DNA of 64,000 nucleotides from Isoetes taiwanensis (lineage: Eukaryota; Streptophyta; Lycopodiopsida; Isoetales; Isoetaceae), in contig JAJEKV010000012.1 in NCBI GenBank assembly GCA_021234155.1, forward strand, positions 7,011,789-7,075,788, given 5' to 3'. The position numbers and the translations under genes were made by a program. The notes beneath the pieces are model-generated. The model was not told the DNA's origin and did not search any database. It worked only from the letters and a program-made list of their open reading frames with translations. This document shows positions 34,101 through 44,323 of this stretch, piece by piece (within the stretch, counting starts at the first letter, position 1; each line of letters opens with the position of its first letter).

Positions 34101-35299
34101 AGGTAGTCTCTACACACCACCACATACCACACACCACACAACATACGCTGCACAGTACACACCACACAACACACTGTGGTGGTAGCAAGGTGTGTTGGGA
34201 CATTGTGCAGGGTGGTGAAGTGTGGTGGTGGTGGTGGTGTGTGTGGTGGTGGTGGTGTGTGTGATGGTGGTGGGGTGTGGTGGTGGGGTTTGGTGGTGGT
34301 GGTGGTGGAGTGTGGTGTGGGACATGGTGGAGTGTAGTGATGGGGTGTGGTGTGGTGGTGGTGGAGTGGGGGGTGTGGTGGTGGGGTGTGGTGTGGTGGT
34401 TGTGGGGTGTGGTGGTGGTGGGCCGAGTGTGGTGGTGGTGGTGGTGGAGTGTGGTGGAGGGGGGTGGTGTGGGACATGGTGGAGTGTGGCGGTGGGAGAT
34501 GGTGGAGTGTAGTGGTGGGAGATGGTGGGGTGTGGTGTGGGACATGGTGGATGCCAACAACTCACCACTCACCAGACCATACATACCTCATCTATCATTC
34601 TGGCATTCATTGCACGAAATGCCCCACAGATGGCATAATAGAGACACAACATGACAATACAGCCAACATGATGCAAAATTGTAGTAGACATACCCGATTC
34701 TTGAAGTGGATTTGATGTTATCTTTTCTGTGTTGATAGAAACAATCTAGGTCAAGCTTGAGATTTTTTTCTGTTGTAACACAACTAATAATTGAACATAC
34801 CTGCAATGGCATGTTTTGGTCTCAGAACATTGCTCTGCTTTTCTGTTTTGATTGTGAGTTCAGATTGAATGTGTGGTCTAGAGGAACCTGATTTGGTTTG
34901 TTCCCTATCATCTTCATCATCCCTGTCACTTTTACTATTTTCCTCCTCGTCAGGTTGGATTTGCCTATGCTTTCTCTTGGGTCTAGAAGAACTGGCCTCT
35001 GCTTTCTCATCGGGAGTTTTATAATAATCCGAGAAGCTCTTCCAATTAACAGCCTCCCCCTTTATATGCAGATAATAAGCCACTGCCCAGGTTCCAGGAG
35101 CCATTCCACCCCATGTATGTGGCTTAAAATATATGCCTTAATTTTTCAGTTTGAACAAAACATTTGGGGGAAAATATCTGTAGCCAGATTTATTTGGAAC
35201 TCTGTCACCCCAAAGCTTCTTTAGATCTTCATGGGGCACAATCTCTTGTTTGAGGAGAGATTTCATCGTGTAACCAGTGGCGTTCAATTCTGACTCCAT
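31165..35299 (-). pseudogene. Ulp1/C48-type cysteine protease gene of the large element
   Basis: Minus-strand gene converging on the transposase. Exon 1 (35299-34801) starts MESELNATGYTMKSLL, has one in-frame TAA near 35140, an acidic/basic linker, and ends CATGCCATTGCAG before GTATGT. Exon 2 (34010-33829) follows TTTTGCAG and is coiled-coil-like (KRKIELMEHKASEIRADLHR). Further exon-like pieces lie at about 33230-33048, 32983-32690 and 32580-31800. The protease domain reads SIDIKILEADIML.GSMIN, DKCQYMFLP, GHHW (with a one-base shift), GIYHFDSSGLHG, and QTDGHSCGPAVCSFM at about 31320-31270. These give the expected His, Asp, Gln and Cys of clan CE peptidases. Ulp1-like proteases occur in MULE, CACTA and other transposons; their role there is unknown. 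Frameshifts and stops show decay. Confidence 0.7.
34080..34557 (-). repeat. CACCAC/GGTGTG array in intron 1 of the C48 gene
   Basis: On + it runs CACACC-rich (34080-34165) then GGTGGTG-rich (34166-34557). In the sense of the minus-strand gene this is CACCAC-rich followed by GGTGTG-rich, ending about 70 bp before the exon 2 acceptor, the same order as in the transposase intron. Confidence 0.85.
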
Positions 35300-35457
35300 T
35301 AGGGTTCAATCGGCAAGAAGCGGCAAAAAAACAGAAGAAGAGGTGATTATTTCTTAATTCAAAAAGGTGGACAATGAGCTGGCATAAAATTCAAAATAAC
35401 CGACGCTCATTAATTCGCACTTCCGCAATCTCCGCTTCGGTATGCACCACCCGATTC

Positions 35458-35528
35458 TACCACAAAGGTGGTGCCAAAATGTGGCATCAAAATGCGCGTT
35501 TTTGATACACCACAGCGTGCTTTTACCC
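35458..35528 (-). repeat. Right terminal inverted repeat and subterminal palindrome
   Basis: Ends in GCGTGCTTTTACCC (35515-35528), the inverse of the left end, followed by the GGCT duplication. TACCACAAAGGTGGT at 35458-35472 is the counterpart of the inner palindrome at 18854-18868. Confidence 0.8.
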
Positions 35529-35796
35529 GGCTACTCTGGGTTTTGCTACTGCATCATAAACACTTGTCACAAGTAAAACTCTTTTGGCACTGCTCAAACT
35601 ACAGAAAAGGTCAGTTTCCAGGCAAATCTCGGTGTCCATGGCGTCCAAGGCCCTGAATACAATCACATATAAAACTGTCGAAAAAGAAAAAATTCCAGTC
35701 AAACGAAAGAAGATTTGGAGGAAATAAAATAACATAAAATAAAACAACGATAAAAGAACCACTATATCCTATGTAAACAAAGTCGACCGACCAGTA

Positions 35797-35979
35797 AGCA
35801 GGGATATCCTGTGCAAACAAAGCCAAGACTAATATGCAGGCAATAGACAATCAGGATGGCAGGGATATCCTGTGCAAACAACGCCAAGACTAATATGGAG
35901 GCAATAGACAACCAGGATGGCAGAGATATCCTGTGCAAACAACACCAAGACTAATATGGAGGCCGTAGACAACCAGGAT
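35797..35979 (+). repeat. 61-bp tandem repeat, three units
   Basis: Three units (35797-35857, 35858-35918, 35919-35979) of GGCAGGGATATCCTGTGCAA and so on, about 90 percent alike. A partial older unit precedes them at 35764. Confidence 0.88.
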
Positions 35980-36247
35980 AACCCAACCGCATCCACCAAG
36001 AAAATATTGAAAAAAGCAAAGCCAAGAGAAAATACAGAAGCAAACATTATAGCAACTTATCTGGAGAAGGCGCTTCTGATGTGATGTTGAAGCTGTGCTT
36101 TGCAGATCCACGCTCTTGCAAGCATCAGATCGTAGCTTAGCGCTGAAACCATTGGACATTTATTTGGCTCAAGAATTGTACCTACAGAAGCTAAAAAATA
36201 CAACAGGATCATGCAAATAAATGAGAGATTATGCCTGCTCAAACCAC

Positions 36248-36420
36248 ATAGCCTAATCGATGTGAAAATAGAAGAGATAGAATAGAATCAAACAAATGAG
36301 AGATTAGGGTTGCTTAGAGCAAATAGCTTAATCGATGTGTTAGACGAGATAGAATAGAATAGAACAAAGAGAGATTAGGATTGCTTAAAGTGGATAGCCT
36401 AATGTGAATTAGAAGAGATA
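36248..36420 (+). repeat. Degenerate ~73-bp tandem repeat
   Basis: Two and a half units of ATAGCCTAATCGATGTG...AGAGATAGAATAGAATC...GAGAGATTAGG, with spacing 71-75 bp. Non-coding; lies between the large transposon and the palindrome cluster. Confidence 0.75.
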
Positions 36421-36707
36421 GAATAAGAAAACTGGTAGGATAGAGAAGGAGGATAAATCTAGCTCAAGAGAATGCCGATGAATGAAATGAGAGAAGATGC
36501 AGAATAAATAAAAGATGTGAGTTGAGGCGTCCCCATCCAAGGAATGTGGCATTAGAGATTAATGGTTGATGAGTAAAAGCATCGAGCCTTCCCAATCTTT
36601 CTTTCCCCCCCTCTTTGGGCAATGTAGCTTAGTTTACATCCTAAGTTCCATCGTTCAAAGAGGCGTGAAAGCAAGATTTGGGAATGCGTGATGCTTTCAC
36701 TCTAGCC

Positions 36708-36854
36708 TTCTCGACTCGCGAGTCGAGAAAGACTCTATATGGCTTCCTTTGTTTTCTCTTCTCCTGTGGGTATTCTCGACTCGCGAGTCGAGAAAGCTCC
36801 TGCATCCTCCTTTTTTTGTTTTCTTCTGGGTATTCTCGACTCGCGAGTCGAGAA
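36708..36854. repeat. Cluster of three perfect palindromes
   Basis: TCTCGACTCGCGAGTCGAGA, flanked by further matching T/A bases, occurs at 36708-36729, 36773-36794 and 36833-36854, about 60-65 bp apart with partly similar spacers (TTTTCTTCTCCTGTGGGTA and TTTTCTTCTGGGTA). The cluster lies just before the acceptor at 36909. The same palindrome recurs at 55.6, 58.4, 58.6 and 59.3 kb. Confidence 0.92.
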
Positions 36855-36909
36855 ACCCTGTGAATGTACTCCTTCCATGCTCTGACATAGTTCCATTTAT
36901 TGATTGCAG

Positions 36910-38061
36910 CCCGTATCTTGACCAGATCATACACGCTCGGCAACAGTGGAAAGCATTGGGTTGTCCTCAGCGGCCTAAAGGAAACAGGGCTCCCTCGGCT
37001 AAGTGGAAGACCTTCGAGAAACTCTGTAGATATATTCTTCTGGAAGGCCAGGAAGATGATTAGGGGGATGATGAAGATGAGAAAAAGAAGAGATCATCAA
37101 GAAAGGCCAGCGAATCTCTATCTGACCAATATGAGCTCATTCTCTGCAGTGAGATGGTCTGGCCAAAATGGACTGAGATATGGGCTCTCTGGACAAGAGG
37201 CAAGCTTAAGGACAACAATGGAGAATTGCCAACTAGGCCGGACCCAAAGTTGTTTGACAAGCAGTTCATGAAAAGGATACAGGGCCTTACGGACAAAGAA
37301 ACGCTTGACCTACAGGGCAAAATCCTGGATGGGACAATCCTGCTACGGAAGACTAGGAGTTCAAAAATGCAGGACGCAAAGGATTATGCCACAGTCCTAA
37401 AGAGACGGCATGCGTTGGAAGAAGGCATCACAGAGTTTTGCAATGTTGCATCCAATGCATACCATGATTTTGATTATTATAAGGAGAAGGCTGCGCTTGA
37501 TGAGGATGTCATGAAGGAGTTGAACCAGCTATGTCAACCCTACATCAACACGAAGCTAAAGCGTAATGTCAAAACCGCCCCGTTCCCTGAATGTGCTATG
37601 GCACTTCTGAAGCGGAAGCTTGGATTCGGGGTAGTCCCATTTAAGACAGACGATAGCTCCCTCCCTTCTTGGTAACCTTGGGACACAAGGGGTTCGGTGT
37701 TCTGGAACTGGCGGCTGGGCCCGTGGCACCATTTGCCATGAATATGATCGAAGACCCCACCATATTTTATGAAAAAACTGACATTGAGTAGTGGTGCAAG
37801 ACTTGTCTGGACATGATCGAGCTGGATACTTTCAGTTTCCTTACCTTTTGCATGCCGGGCAATCAGACAACTGCTGTGTCACAATGGGCAGCTGATATTA
37901 ATTTCACCAACAAGATCTTGTATTCCATATACGAGCTGGAACATGAGTGTAGACTTGGTCTGCCGAAGGCACCAAGTTTTGCCAACATAGTTTTGGTTCT
38001 GGTTTCAGGGTCGAATGCAGACCTGGACAAGTGGTGGTCAAGCGAGCACCACTATCGCGAT
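36910..38061 (+). pseudogene. Uncharacterised gene, first part, interrupted by copia
   Basis: After a GATTGCAG acceptor the frame reads SPYLDQIIHARQQWKALGCP, FEKLCRYILLEGQEDD, a TAG at 37061, then an acidic/basic linker and 170 clean codons (WPKWTEIWALWTRGKLKDNN, later LNQLCQPYINTKLK) to 37675. A frame change, or a donor at CTTCTTGGTAACC, follows. The next frame has a TAG at about 37788 and continues CLDMIELDTFSFLTFCMPGN, ILYSIYELEHECRLGLPKAP, DLDKWWSSEHHYRD up to the copia LTR. I do not recognise a domain. It is hydrophilic, mostly helical-looking, without membrane segments. The second part resumes at 55,121. Two stops and a frame change indicate decay, before or after the copia insertion. 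Confidence 0.55.
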
Positions 38062-38709
38062 TGAAGAGAATTTGTCTAGATTATTTCCTTGCCAACACTT
38101 TGATAATGCACTACTCAAGATTATACAAGACAAAGATCACTAGGCTAGCAATGGTTACAAGACAATAATTGAACTCACAATATACTCATCGAACCTTCAC
38201 AATTATATTGAAATTCACTGTTCATTTGGTTTTGACTAGGTTACTGTAGCAATATTGACTTTTCCTTTCGACAACCCAAGCTCAATCTTTGATTCAATCT
38301 GCAATGCAAACATACAAGCCCACGGATCATCTCATCCTGTTAATGCTTCTTGTTTTAACCTTTGGGTCCGGCCGATTAGCCGGACCGATCTCCCCTTGCC
38401 GATATACTGAGACAATTTTGTCATGATTTCATTTGACTGACATGGTCATGCCCAATATGGTCTCTACCTTCTAAAATAATTTCATAGTTAAAATAATGAC
38501 CTTGTCTTCAAATGAACTAGGTCATATGTATTAAATATTTCATATAGGTTTCCTTCAAGTTATAATGCATGTTTGTAGATCTCCCCTTCGACCTTATAAT
38601 ACAACGTGCCTTATCTCCAACCTAAACCTATCTTTAAATATTATGAATATCTGCACCAGTGTTTGCAATCACTGTAATATAACAAATATTACATGATCAA
38701 ACTTCATCA
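38062..38709 (-). repeat. Copia LTR (3' LTR of the minus-strand element)
   Basis: 648 bp. Contains the palindrome GTCCGGCCGATTAGCCGGAC. The adjoining TTCTCCCCTT (38710-38719) is the polypurine tract on the minus strand. Confidence 0.92.
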
Positions 38710-39071
38710 TTCTCCCCTTCATGTAATATTTTTGAATTGCAGCATTTTAACAAACTTCTCAGTTCTTCAAATCTTGTCACTGGTAATGCCTTGGTCAGCA
38801 CATCAGCCAATTGTTCTTTTATACTGATATATATCAAGTGAACCTGATTCTTTTCAACCATATCTCTTATAAAATGAATCTCCATCTCTATATGTTTAGA
38901 CCTTTCATGCAGAACTGGATTCTTTGACATAGCTATGCAGCTAGTACTATCACAATACATCACAGTAGGATTTGGTTGATTAAATCCAAGTTCATTTATG
39001 AGTTTTCTCACCCACAAAATTTCTTTTACTGCTAATGAAGCAGTGTTATATTCTGCTTCAGCACTTGACAA
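38697..39071 (-). pseudogene. Copia RNase H domain
   Basis: The minus-strand frame starts in MSSAEAEY, the typical copia RNase H motif containing a catalytic Glu. It continues EILWVRKLINELG, VMYCDSTSCIAMSKNPVLH (catalytic Asp), RSKHIEMEIHFIRDMVE and QLADVLTKALP, the standard end of copia pol. The frame terminates in the polypurine region near the LTR. A frameshift within a poly-A/K stretch (WKCKKRAVLHC...) separates it from the reverse transcriptase frame at 39032-39715. RNase H removes the RNA strand during reverse transcription. Confidence 0.88.
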
Positions 39072-39915
39072 TGCAATACTGCCCTTTTTTTACATTTCCA
39101 AGCAACTGGTGCACCTCCCAACACTGTTACATAACCTGATGTAGATCTTCTTTGATCAAGATCCCCTCCCCAGTCAAGATCACAATATGCTTTTAAATTT
39201 AACTCACATGTGTTATACATAATGCCAAAATGCATAGTGCCTTTTAGATACCTCAAAAGTCTCTTAGCTGCAATCCAGTGTGCTCGTCCAGGGATATGAT
39301 TACATCTGCTCAAAAGATTTACAGCAAATGTTGTGTCAGGCCTTGTACAATTAGCAACATATGACAAACATCCAATTAATGATCTATATGGCACTTCCTC
39401 CATTTGTTTTTGTTCTTCTTCTGTTTGAGGACGCATCTTCTTTGAAATTTTGTGACCTGGCACAATAGGAGTACTTGCTATATTACAATCCTTCATTCCA
39501 AACCTGCTCAACATGTTTTGAATATGTGTTTGTTGGCTTAGAGCCAGAAGTCTGCTATTTCTGTCCCTGTATACTTCAATGCCCAAAAATCTTTTTAATT
39601 CACCAAGGTCAATCATCTGAAATCTGTTATTGAGTATTTCTTTGCACTGGAGTAAGGTTTTTATCCCCTTCGCCACCATGATGTTATCATCCCATATAAT
39701 GCTATAGTGCACCATTCTTTTCCATTTCTGAACCTATACAAGTTCCCATCATAATTTTGTTTTTCAAATCCTTGCTCCTGCAAGTATCTGTCCATAAATT
39801 TATACCATTCTCTTGGAGATTGCCTTAATCCATACACAGCTCTTTTCAATTTCCATACCTTCCCTTCTTCTTCTTCAAATCCTGGTGCTTATTTCAAATA
39901 AACTTCTTCTTCTAA
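39032..39915 (-). pseudogene. Copia reverse transcriptase, C-terminal part
   Basis: Begins at the junction with LINE A (39915) with LEEEVYLK, a TAA, then APGFEEEEGKVWKLKRAVYGLRQSPREWY, the familiar copia RT block. The DD catalytic region is damaged by a frameshift (MVHYSIIWDDNIMV instead of YVDD). The thumb/connection follows: MIDLGELKRFLGIEV, YRSLIGCLSYVANCTRPDTT, HWIAAKRLLRYLKGT, YCDLDWGGDLDQRRSTSGYV. The upstream RT half is at 43676-44091 on the far side of LINE A. Confidence 0.88.
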
Positions 39916-41705
39916 GGCACGAGTTGGCCAAAGTTAAAAGCATTCGCAGACAGGGAGGAGCTGCAGGACTGATTCGGGGTAAGATGCAAATTTTCAAGCC
40001 GCCAAATGCTGCTGCGAATCCTGCTAACCCTCCAGCAGCTCCTGATCATGCCACTTCTTCGCCCGCTACAGCCGCACGCCCTGCTCAAGTTGCTTCACCT
40101 TACGTTTGCTCGCACATCTCGGTTGCCTCTATACCGCCATCCCCTTCCTGGCTTTGCCCTTTGAATCCCCAAACTGCCGCCCTAGCAGGCAAATAGGAAT
40201 TGTGCCTCGCATAGTCTCTCACGGAATTGTGGGGCTTCCCATGGCGAGAAGGGAGATAGTCTCAACTCATTCTTTGCAGATATGGATCTGATCTTCCTTA
40301 TGGAAACATGGGAGCATGCGGTGGGACCACGGGATACCCGGACTTTGTCGGGGATACCCGGCTTACTCAATCTTCAATGATTGCCGCAGAGCGGGGGCAT
40401 GGGGGAGTTACTTTGCTACTATCGAGCGGCCTTGGCACGGTCGGTTTCCTTGTTCAAGGCAGACAAGCACAACCGGTACTTGTGGGTGCGTGTGCAAAAC
40501 TACAATGAGAAAGGCCCTCTTTGTGGCGTACCGCTACTTTCCACATGCGTAAAGCAACTTCTATCACACCCACTCGGATGTGGATAGGGTCGGACCCCTA
40601 TGTCGATCTATATGATGACATACAGCAAAGATAAGCGCGTTGGTCATACTCCTTGGAGACTTCAATGCGCCGCGACCGGGTAGAACAACCCATGAGATTT
40701 GATCCCTTGATCGATGATATATTGCAGCTGCTGCGTCCCGGGCAGAAGCAGCAACCACCGGACATCGATGACAATCAGTCACACGCTATGGTAGACAATT
40801 GCTTTTGCTCAGGGTATCTTTGACCTGTAATTCTGCAATGGAATGGCACGCTGGCCGCCCACCCGCAAGAGCACTTGTAGACGGAAAACCGTGGGGAGGA
40901 TCTAGTGTGGTGGACTATGTCTTTGGTGCCCGAAAGGGATATGCATGTCGTCAAGCACTTCCGTGGGAACAACTAATAGGGATGAAGAGATCGACTTCGG
41001 ACTACTTACCACTTTACTTGAAGTTGGCTTGGCGGGTTGTGCGAACCCCCGTACCCCTCCTCACATGCCTCACCGCGATTGGATTATGAACATGCGGGGC
41101 TTATGCCCGATGCTTATAGATGACCTCGGCAGAAATTTTGCAATATCCTACACTAGAGCAAATGATGGCCCGCTGGCCCGATGTGCTTAGGATCAAGGCG
41201 TAGAGATGCTTTGGGATAAGCCGCCAGCGACGGACCTCCGTGAACACAACCTTCCCAATGTAATCAATGGTTTGATGCGAGTGCAAGGAACACAAACGCC
41301 GGCCGCCAAGTCACGAACCACGCTTTTACGCCCACATGCGGTCGAAGCCGCTGCCTCTTCCTTAAAGCTAAGAAAGCCGTACATTGCAGCACATCAAAGG
41401 GAAATGTTTTATCTCCCCGAACGTCACCCCCGGACCTTCGCGAAGGGTTCTTAGAAAGCCGGATGCCCACGGGGAACATCACTCCCGAAAGCGGTGGAGG
41501 CAATACTTGCAACAGCTATACGACCCTCCTCGGGTGCACATGCAAAGATTACCCCGCAAGAAGGCCCGTCTTTGGAAATCACAGATTCGGGGCGGGAACA
41601 AGGCTTACAAACATCTTGCCAATGGGAAAGCCCCGACCGGATGGCATGCGGGCAATTGCTTAAGTGGGACGGGCCGCCCATAATATCTTGTCGCAATCTT
41701 GCCCA

Positions 41706-42105
41706 TAGTTTTTCCCCGGCACGCGTGTCAAATGCCTTTGCAAAATCCACGGCAACAATATAGATCCCGACGGCGGTTCCTGCTGTCTTCAACCAGAGCT
41801 CGCAATGTGAAGATGTGGTCAATGGTTGAGTGTCGGGGTCTGAATCCTGCCTGGGTGAGGGCCCGTATCTCTGCTGCCTCCCTCTGCCCGGCCCAATCCG
41901 GCAACCGCTGCCGAGAATCCCGCCAAGCAATTTTGCAAACACCGAACTGACCATGATTGTTCGGGTAATTGGTCGGTCAAAGGTCACCGCCCTTATAGAT
42001 GGGAACAACTCGCTATTGGTCCACCGTGACGGAAGCCTTCCTGTAATGCCTTGTTGAACAAGGCGGTCAAGACCGTAGATTTGCGTAATGCAAGGTAATG
42101 CGCTT
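41706..42105 (-). repeat. Inverted segment inside LINE A
   Basis: Reverse transcriptase sequence here reads only on the minus strand: TALFNKALQEGFRHGG, then ITRTIMVSSVFAKLLGGIL, then IDHIF- and FTLRAL-like residues, then VAVDFAKAFDTRAGEKLW (motif A with its catalytic Asp). On both sides the domain reads on + (LLKWDGPPI before, VRQGCPLSPT after). About 400 bp was therefore inverted in place. Confidence 0.75.
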
Positions 42106-43556
42106 TTATGAAAGATGCTCGGGTCGGTTTGCGTTCGACAAGCCAACCATTTGATAGTAGTATCGGGTTCGCCAGGGATGCCCTCTCTCCCCAACATTGT
42201 TTGGGCTTTACATTGATCAATTGGAGAGCCGCTTTGCCGATAATGGGGGCGACGGGGTTCACCTTCTCTACCGGATCATCAAGCGGTTAATATATCGATG
42301 ATGTGGACCTCCTAGCTTACACACCAGCGGACATGCAACGACATCTCGATGCCACTGGACACATTTTGTCAAGCGAATCGATATGCGTCAACTTGGCCAA
42401 GACTAAGGTGGTTTTCATATCATCTTCACGACGGTAGGGATCCCCTCCTTCCGCTATCGAGGGGCGTAATGTGGAAGTAGCATCCACATACAAATATTTG
42501 GGAGTGGAGTTTCCGTCTACTATGCACCGGGACACATCCATACGGCTACGAAGTTACGGGCTGGCTGAAAGCACTATATGCAATGCAAAACAATAGTCAT
42601 AGAGCGGAGTTGTATGATTGGACCCATCAGTCCACACCGCTCAAAGTCTTAGTGGAGCCCCGTCCTTTTATACACGGGGTTGAAGTATGGGGCCCAAGAG
42701 TATCCCTCGCTACTTGGAATGACTTGGAGCAAAAGTAAAGCCGAAAGCACTAGGGGTGAAGTCCACAGTCCCATATCAAATTCTACTACAGAAACAGATT
42801 CTTGCCTCTTCGAGGGCCCCTTGATCGCCACATTGTCTATTTTTAGAAGGTGGTCAACATGGACGATGCTCGTCTCCCAAAACTAGCTTATATCATGGCA
42901 ATGGGGCCACAACGCCTCAAGGCCTCTTTGGAGGGAAAAGAGAGCTCAATGGATGGCTAGATGGAATGTGCGAGCACGCGGTGCATACATGTGCAAACAG
43001 AGGCGATCGCCATAGCTTGAGGCAATATCTTGACGCTTGCTTCATCAGCAAGCTTTGGGATGCCAGCCCTTGAACAGGTCAAGACAAAGACACTACCAAA
43101 TAGCCACATAAATCCCACATTGGAACGAGGCCCACAATGCTACCTCGCACACCCACTTGCCCATGAAAAGACGCAGACTCATTGCCTCCATTCGCATTGA
43201 GGGCACATCATCTTCAATTGAGACAGTAGATGGATTGGTGAGCCACGCCGGGGCGAACTCACAATGCTTTGCCAAATGGGAGTCATTGAGGATGAATCTC
43301 ATACCCTTCAAAGTTGCCCAAAGATATGATCAAATCCGGACGCTGACGCTATCTTTGAGTTGGTCGGCCCGCCAGCCGCTACATGTGACATTGAGCATCC
43401 GTACGGATGCTAGGATCATACCTTCAGGAGGTCATGGACATGCGAGATCAGCTATGTCCTCGGGCACGCACTTGACATGTACATACACATTTATTTCACG
43501 ATGATGTATACTTGTACAGTTTGACAGCATTCTTATTACTGCCACGGTTTTTCCCT

Positions 43557-43680
43557 CGAAAACCCTTCGGGGCGGGGGTTTTTTAACCCGGACAATAATA
43601 AGTTTGCTGCGCTCCTTCTGGGTCCCATAGGCCGATTGGTCTCAGTGGACGATAAAAAAACTATTCTATTCTATTCTATT
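43557..43680 (+). other. LINE A 3' end: stem-loop, conserved end block, (TTCTA)n tail
   Basis: AAAACCCTTCGGGGCGGGGG and T-run form a stem-loop (43558-43584). Then a block shared with LINE C (GGTCCCATAGGCC, GTTGGTCTC-like, GTGGACGATAAAA) leads into CTATTCTATTCTATTCTATT. Confidence 0.8.
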
Positions 43681-44091
43681 CTAATTTTGCATTCAAGAAT
43701 GCTGTGCTGACATCCATGTGATGTATTTCGAGATCACATGAGTTAGCTATGGCAAGCAATATTCTTAAACTATTTACTTTCACTAGAGGAGAGAAGGTTT
43801 CATCAAAATCCTTCCCCTTTTTCTGTGAAAAGCCCTGTGCTACCAGCCTAGCCTTGAATTTTGTCGATTTTCCATCTGCTCTAGGCTTTATTCTAAAAAT
43901 CCATTTGTTTCCTATAATATTTTTATCTTTAGGCTTGTCAACCACCTCATAAGTGCCTGTCCTTTGAAATGCATACATCTCCTCTTGCATAGCCTTAAGT
44001 CACTGCTTTGAGTGTATTCCACTTACTTCCTCACTATAATTCTTTGGAAGATCACAATTTTCAAAATTAGAATATCAAAGATATTCTCTAT
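43676..44091 (-). pseudogene. Copia reverse transcriptase, N-terminal part
   Basis: Minus-strand reading: a degenerate linker (KNYSEEVSGIHSK) then MQEEMYAFQRTGTYEVVDKP, NIIGNKWIFRIKPRADG, FKARLVAQGFSQKKGKDFDE, TFSPLVKVNSLRILLAIA and HHMDVSTAFLNAKLE, with the first catalytic Asp of RT in MDVSTAFL. It stops at the LINE A tail. LINE B lies directly upstream of it in copia orientation. Confidence 0.9.
44080..44091 (+). other. 12-bp target site duplication of LINE B (left)
   Basis: GATATTCTCTAT here is repeated at 50794-50805 on the far side of LINE B. Confidence 0.88.
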
Positions 44092-44323
44092 TTTTTTTTT
44101 TTTTTTTTTTGAGGAAACGGCAGAGATTGTATTACTGTATAGGAAAATTACATGATCATACAAAAAAACCCAAAGTAGGAAGTACTACTTCTGGGAAAAA
44201 GTGGATAGCTATTCGCTATCATAGACCCTTCATAAAGGGCACTAAACAGAGTTCAAAATAGAAAGCACTTTAAACTTAAAGTTAAAGTTCAGAAGTATAT
44301 CTACTCAAAACAGAGACTACTGT

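Larger units (their letters stand above)
18781..35528 (+). mobile_element. 16.7-kb DNA transposon with transposase and Ulp1-like protease genes
   Basis: The left end begins GGGTAAAAGCACGCCGTGGTGT and the right end, read inward on the minus strand, gives the same 22 bases with one change. Both ends are flanked by GGCT (18777-18780 and 35529-35532), a 4-bp target duplication. A second shared motif, ACCAC-TTTT/CTTT-GTGGTA, lies 73 bp inside the left end and 56 bp inside the right. The interior carries a transposase-like gene on + (19059-30806) and a C48 protease-like gene on - (35299-31165), converging. A hAT gene and a MITE are nested inside. The 4-bp duplication and GGG ends would suit the Sola group of DNA transposons; that assignment is inference. 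Confidence 0.8.
39916..43680 (+). mobile_element. LINE A: non-LTR retrotransposon with (TTCTA)n tail
   Basis: Inserted in copia pol at a TTCTAA site present on both sides (39910-39915 and next to the tail). Readable on + in broken frames: an endonuclease (FLMETWEH, ARSVSLFKADKHNRYLWVRV, DPYVDLYDDI, VVDYVFGARKGYAC, SDYLPLYLKLAW; 40275-41030), a linker (YLQQLYDPP), and reverse transcriptase pieces (KPRPDGMRA, LLKWDGPPI, VRQGCPLSPTLFGLYIDQLE, VNLAKTKVVF, STYKYLGVEF; 41600-42510). The motif-A region is inverted (see 41706-42105). The 3' part resembles LINE C at 51,501. The end has a stem-loop and a (TTCTA)n tail instead of poly-A. Heavily frameshifted. Confidence 0.82.

Noticed and set aside
36571-36702. 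Possible mini-element with ends GAGT(A/G)AAAGCATC related to the large transposon
   Set aside because: The 13-bp ends match with one change, but the flanks (TGAT and TAGC) are not a duplication and the first bases differ from GGGT. Too weak to call.
41451-42197. A 248-codon minus-strand gene
   Set aside because: Only its central part (41706-42105) is reverse transcriptase; it is an inverted piece of LINE A, and the outer parts of the frame are antisense to LINE A coding sequence.
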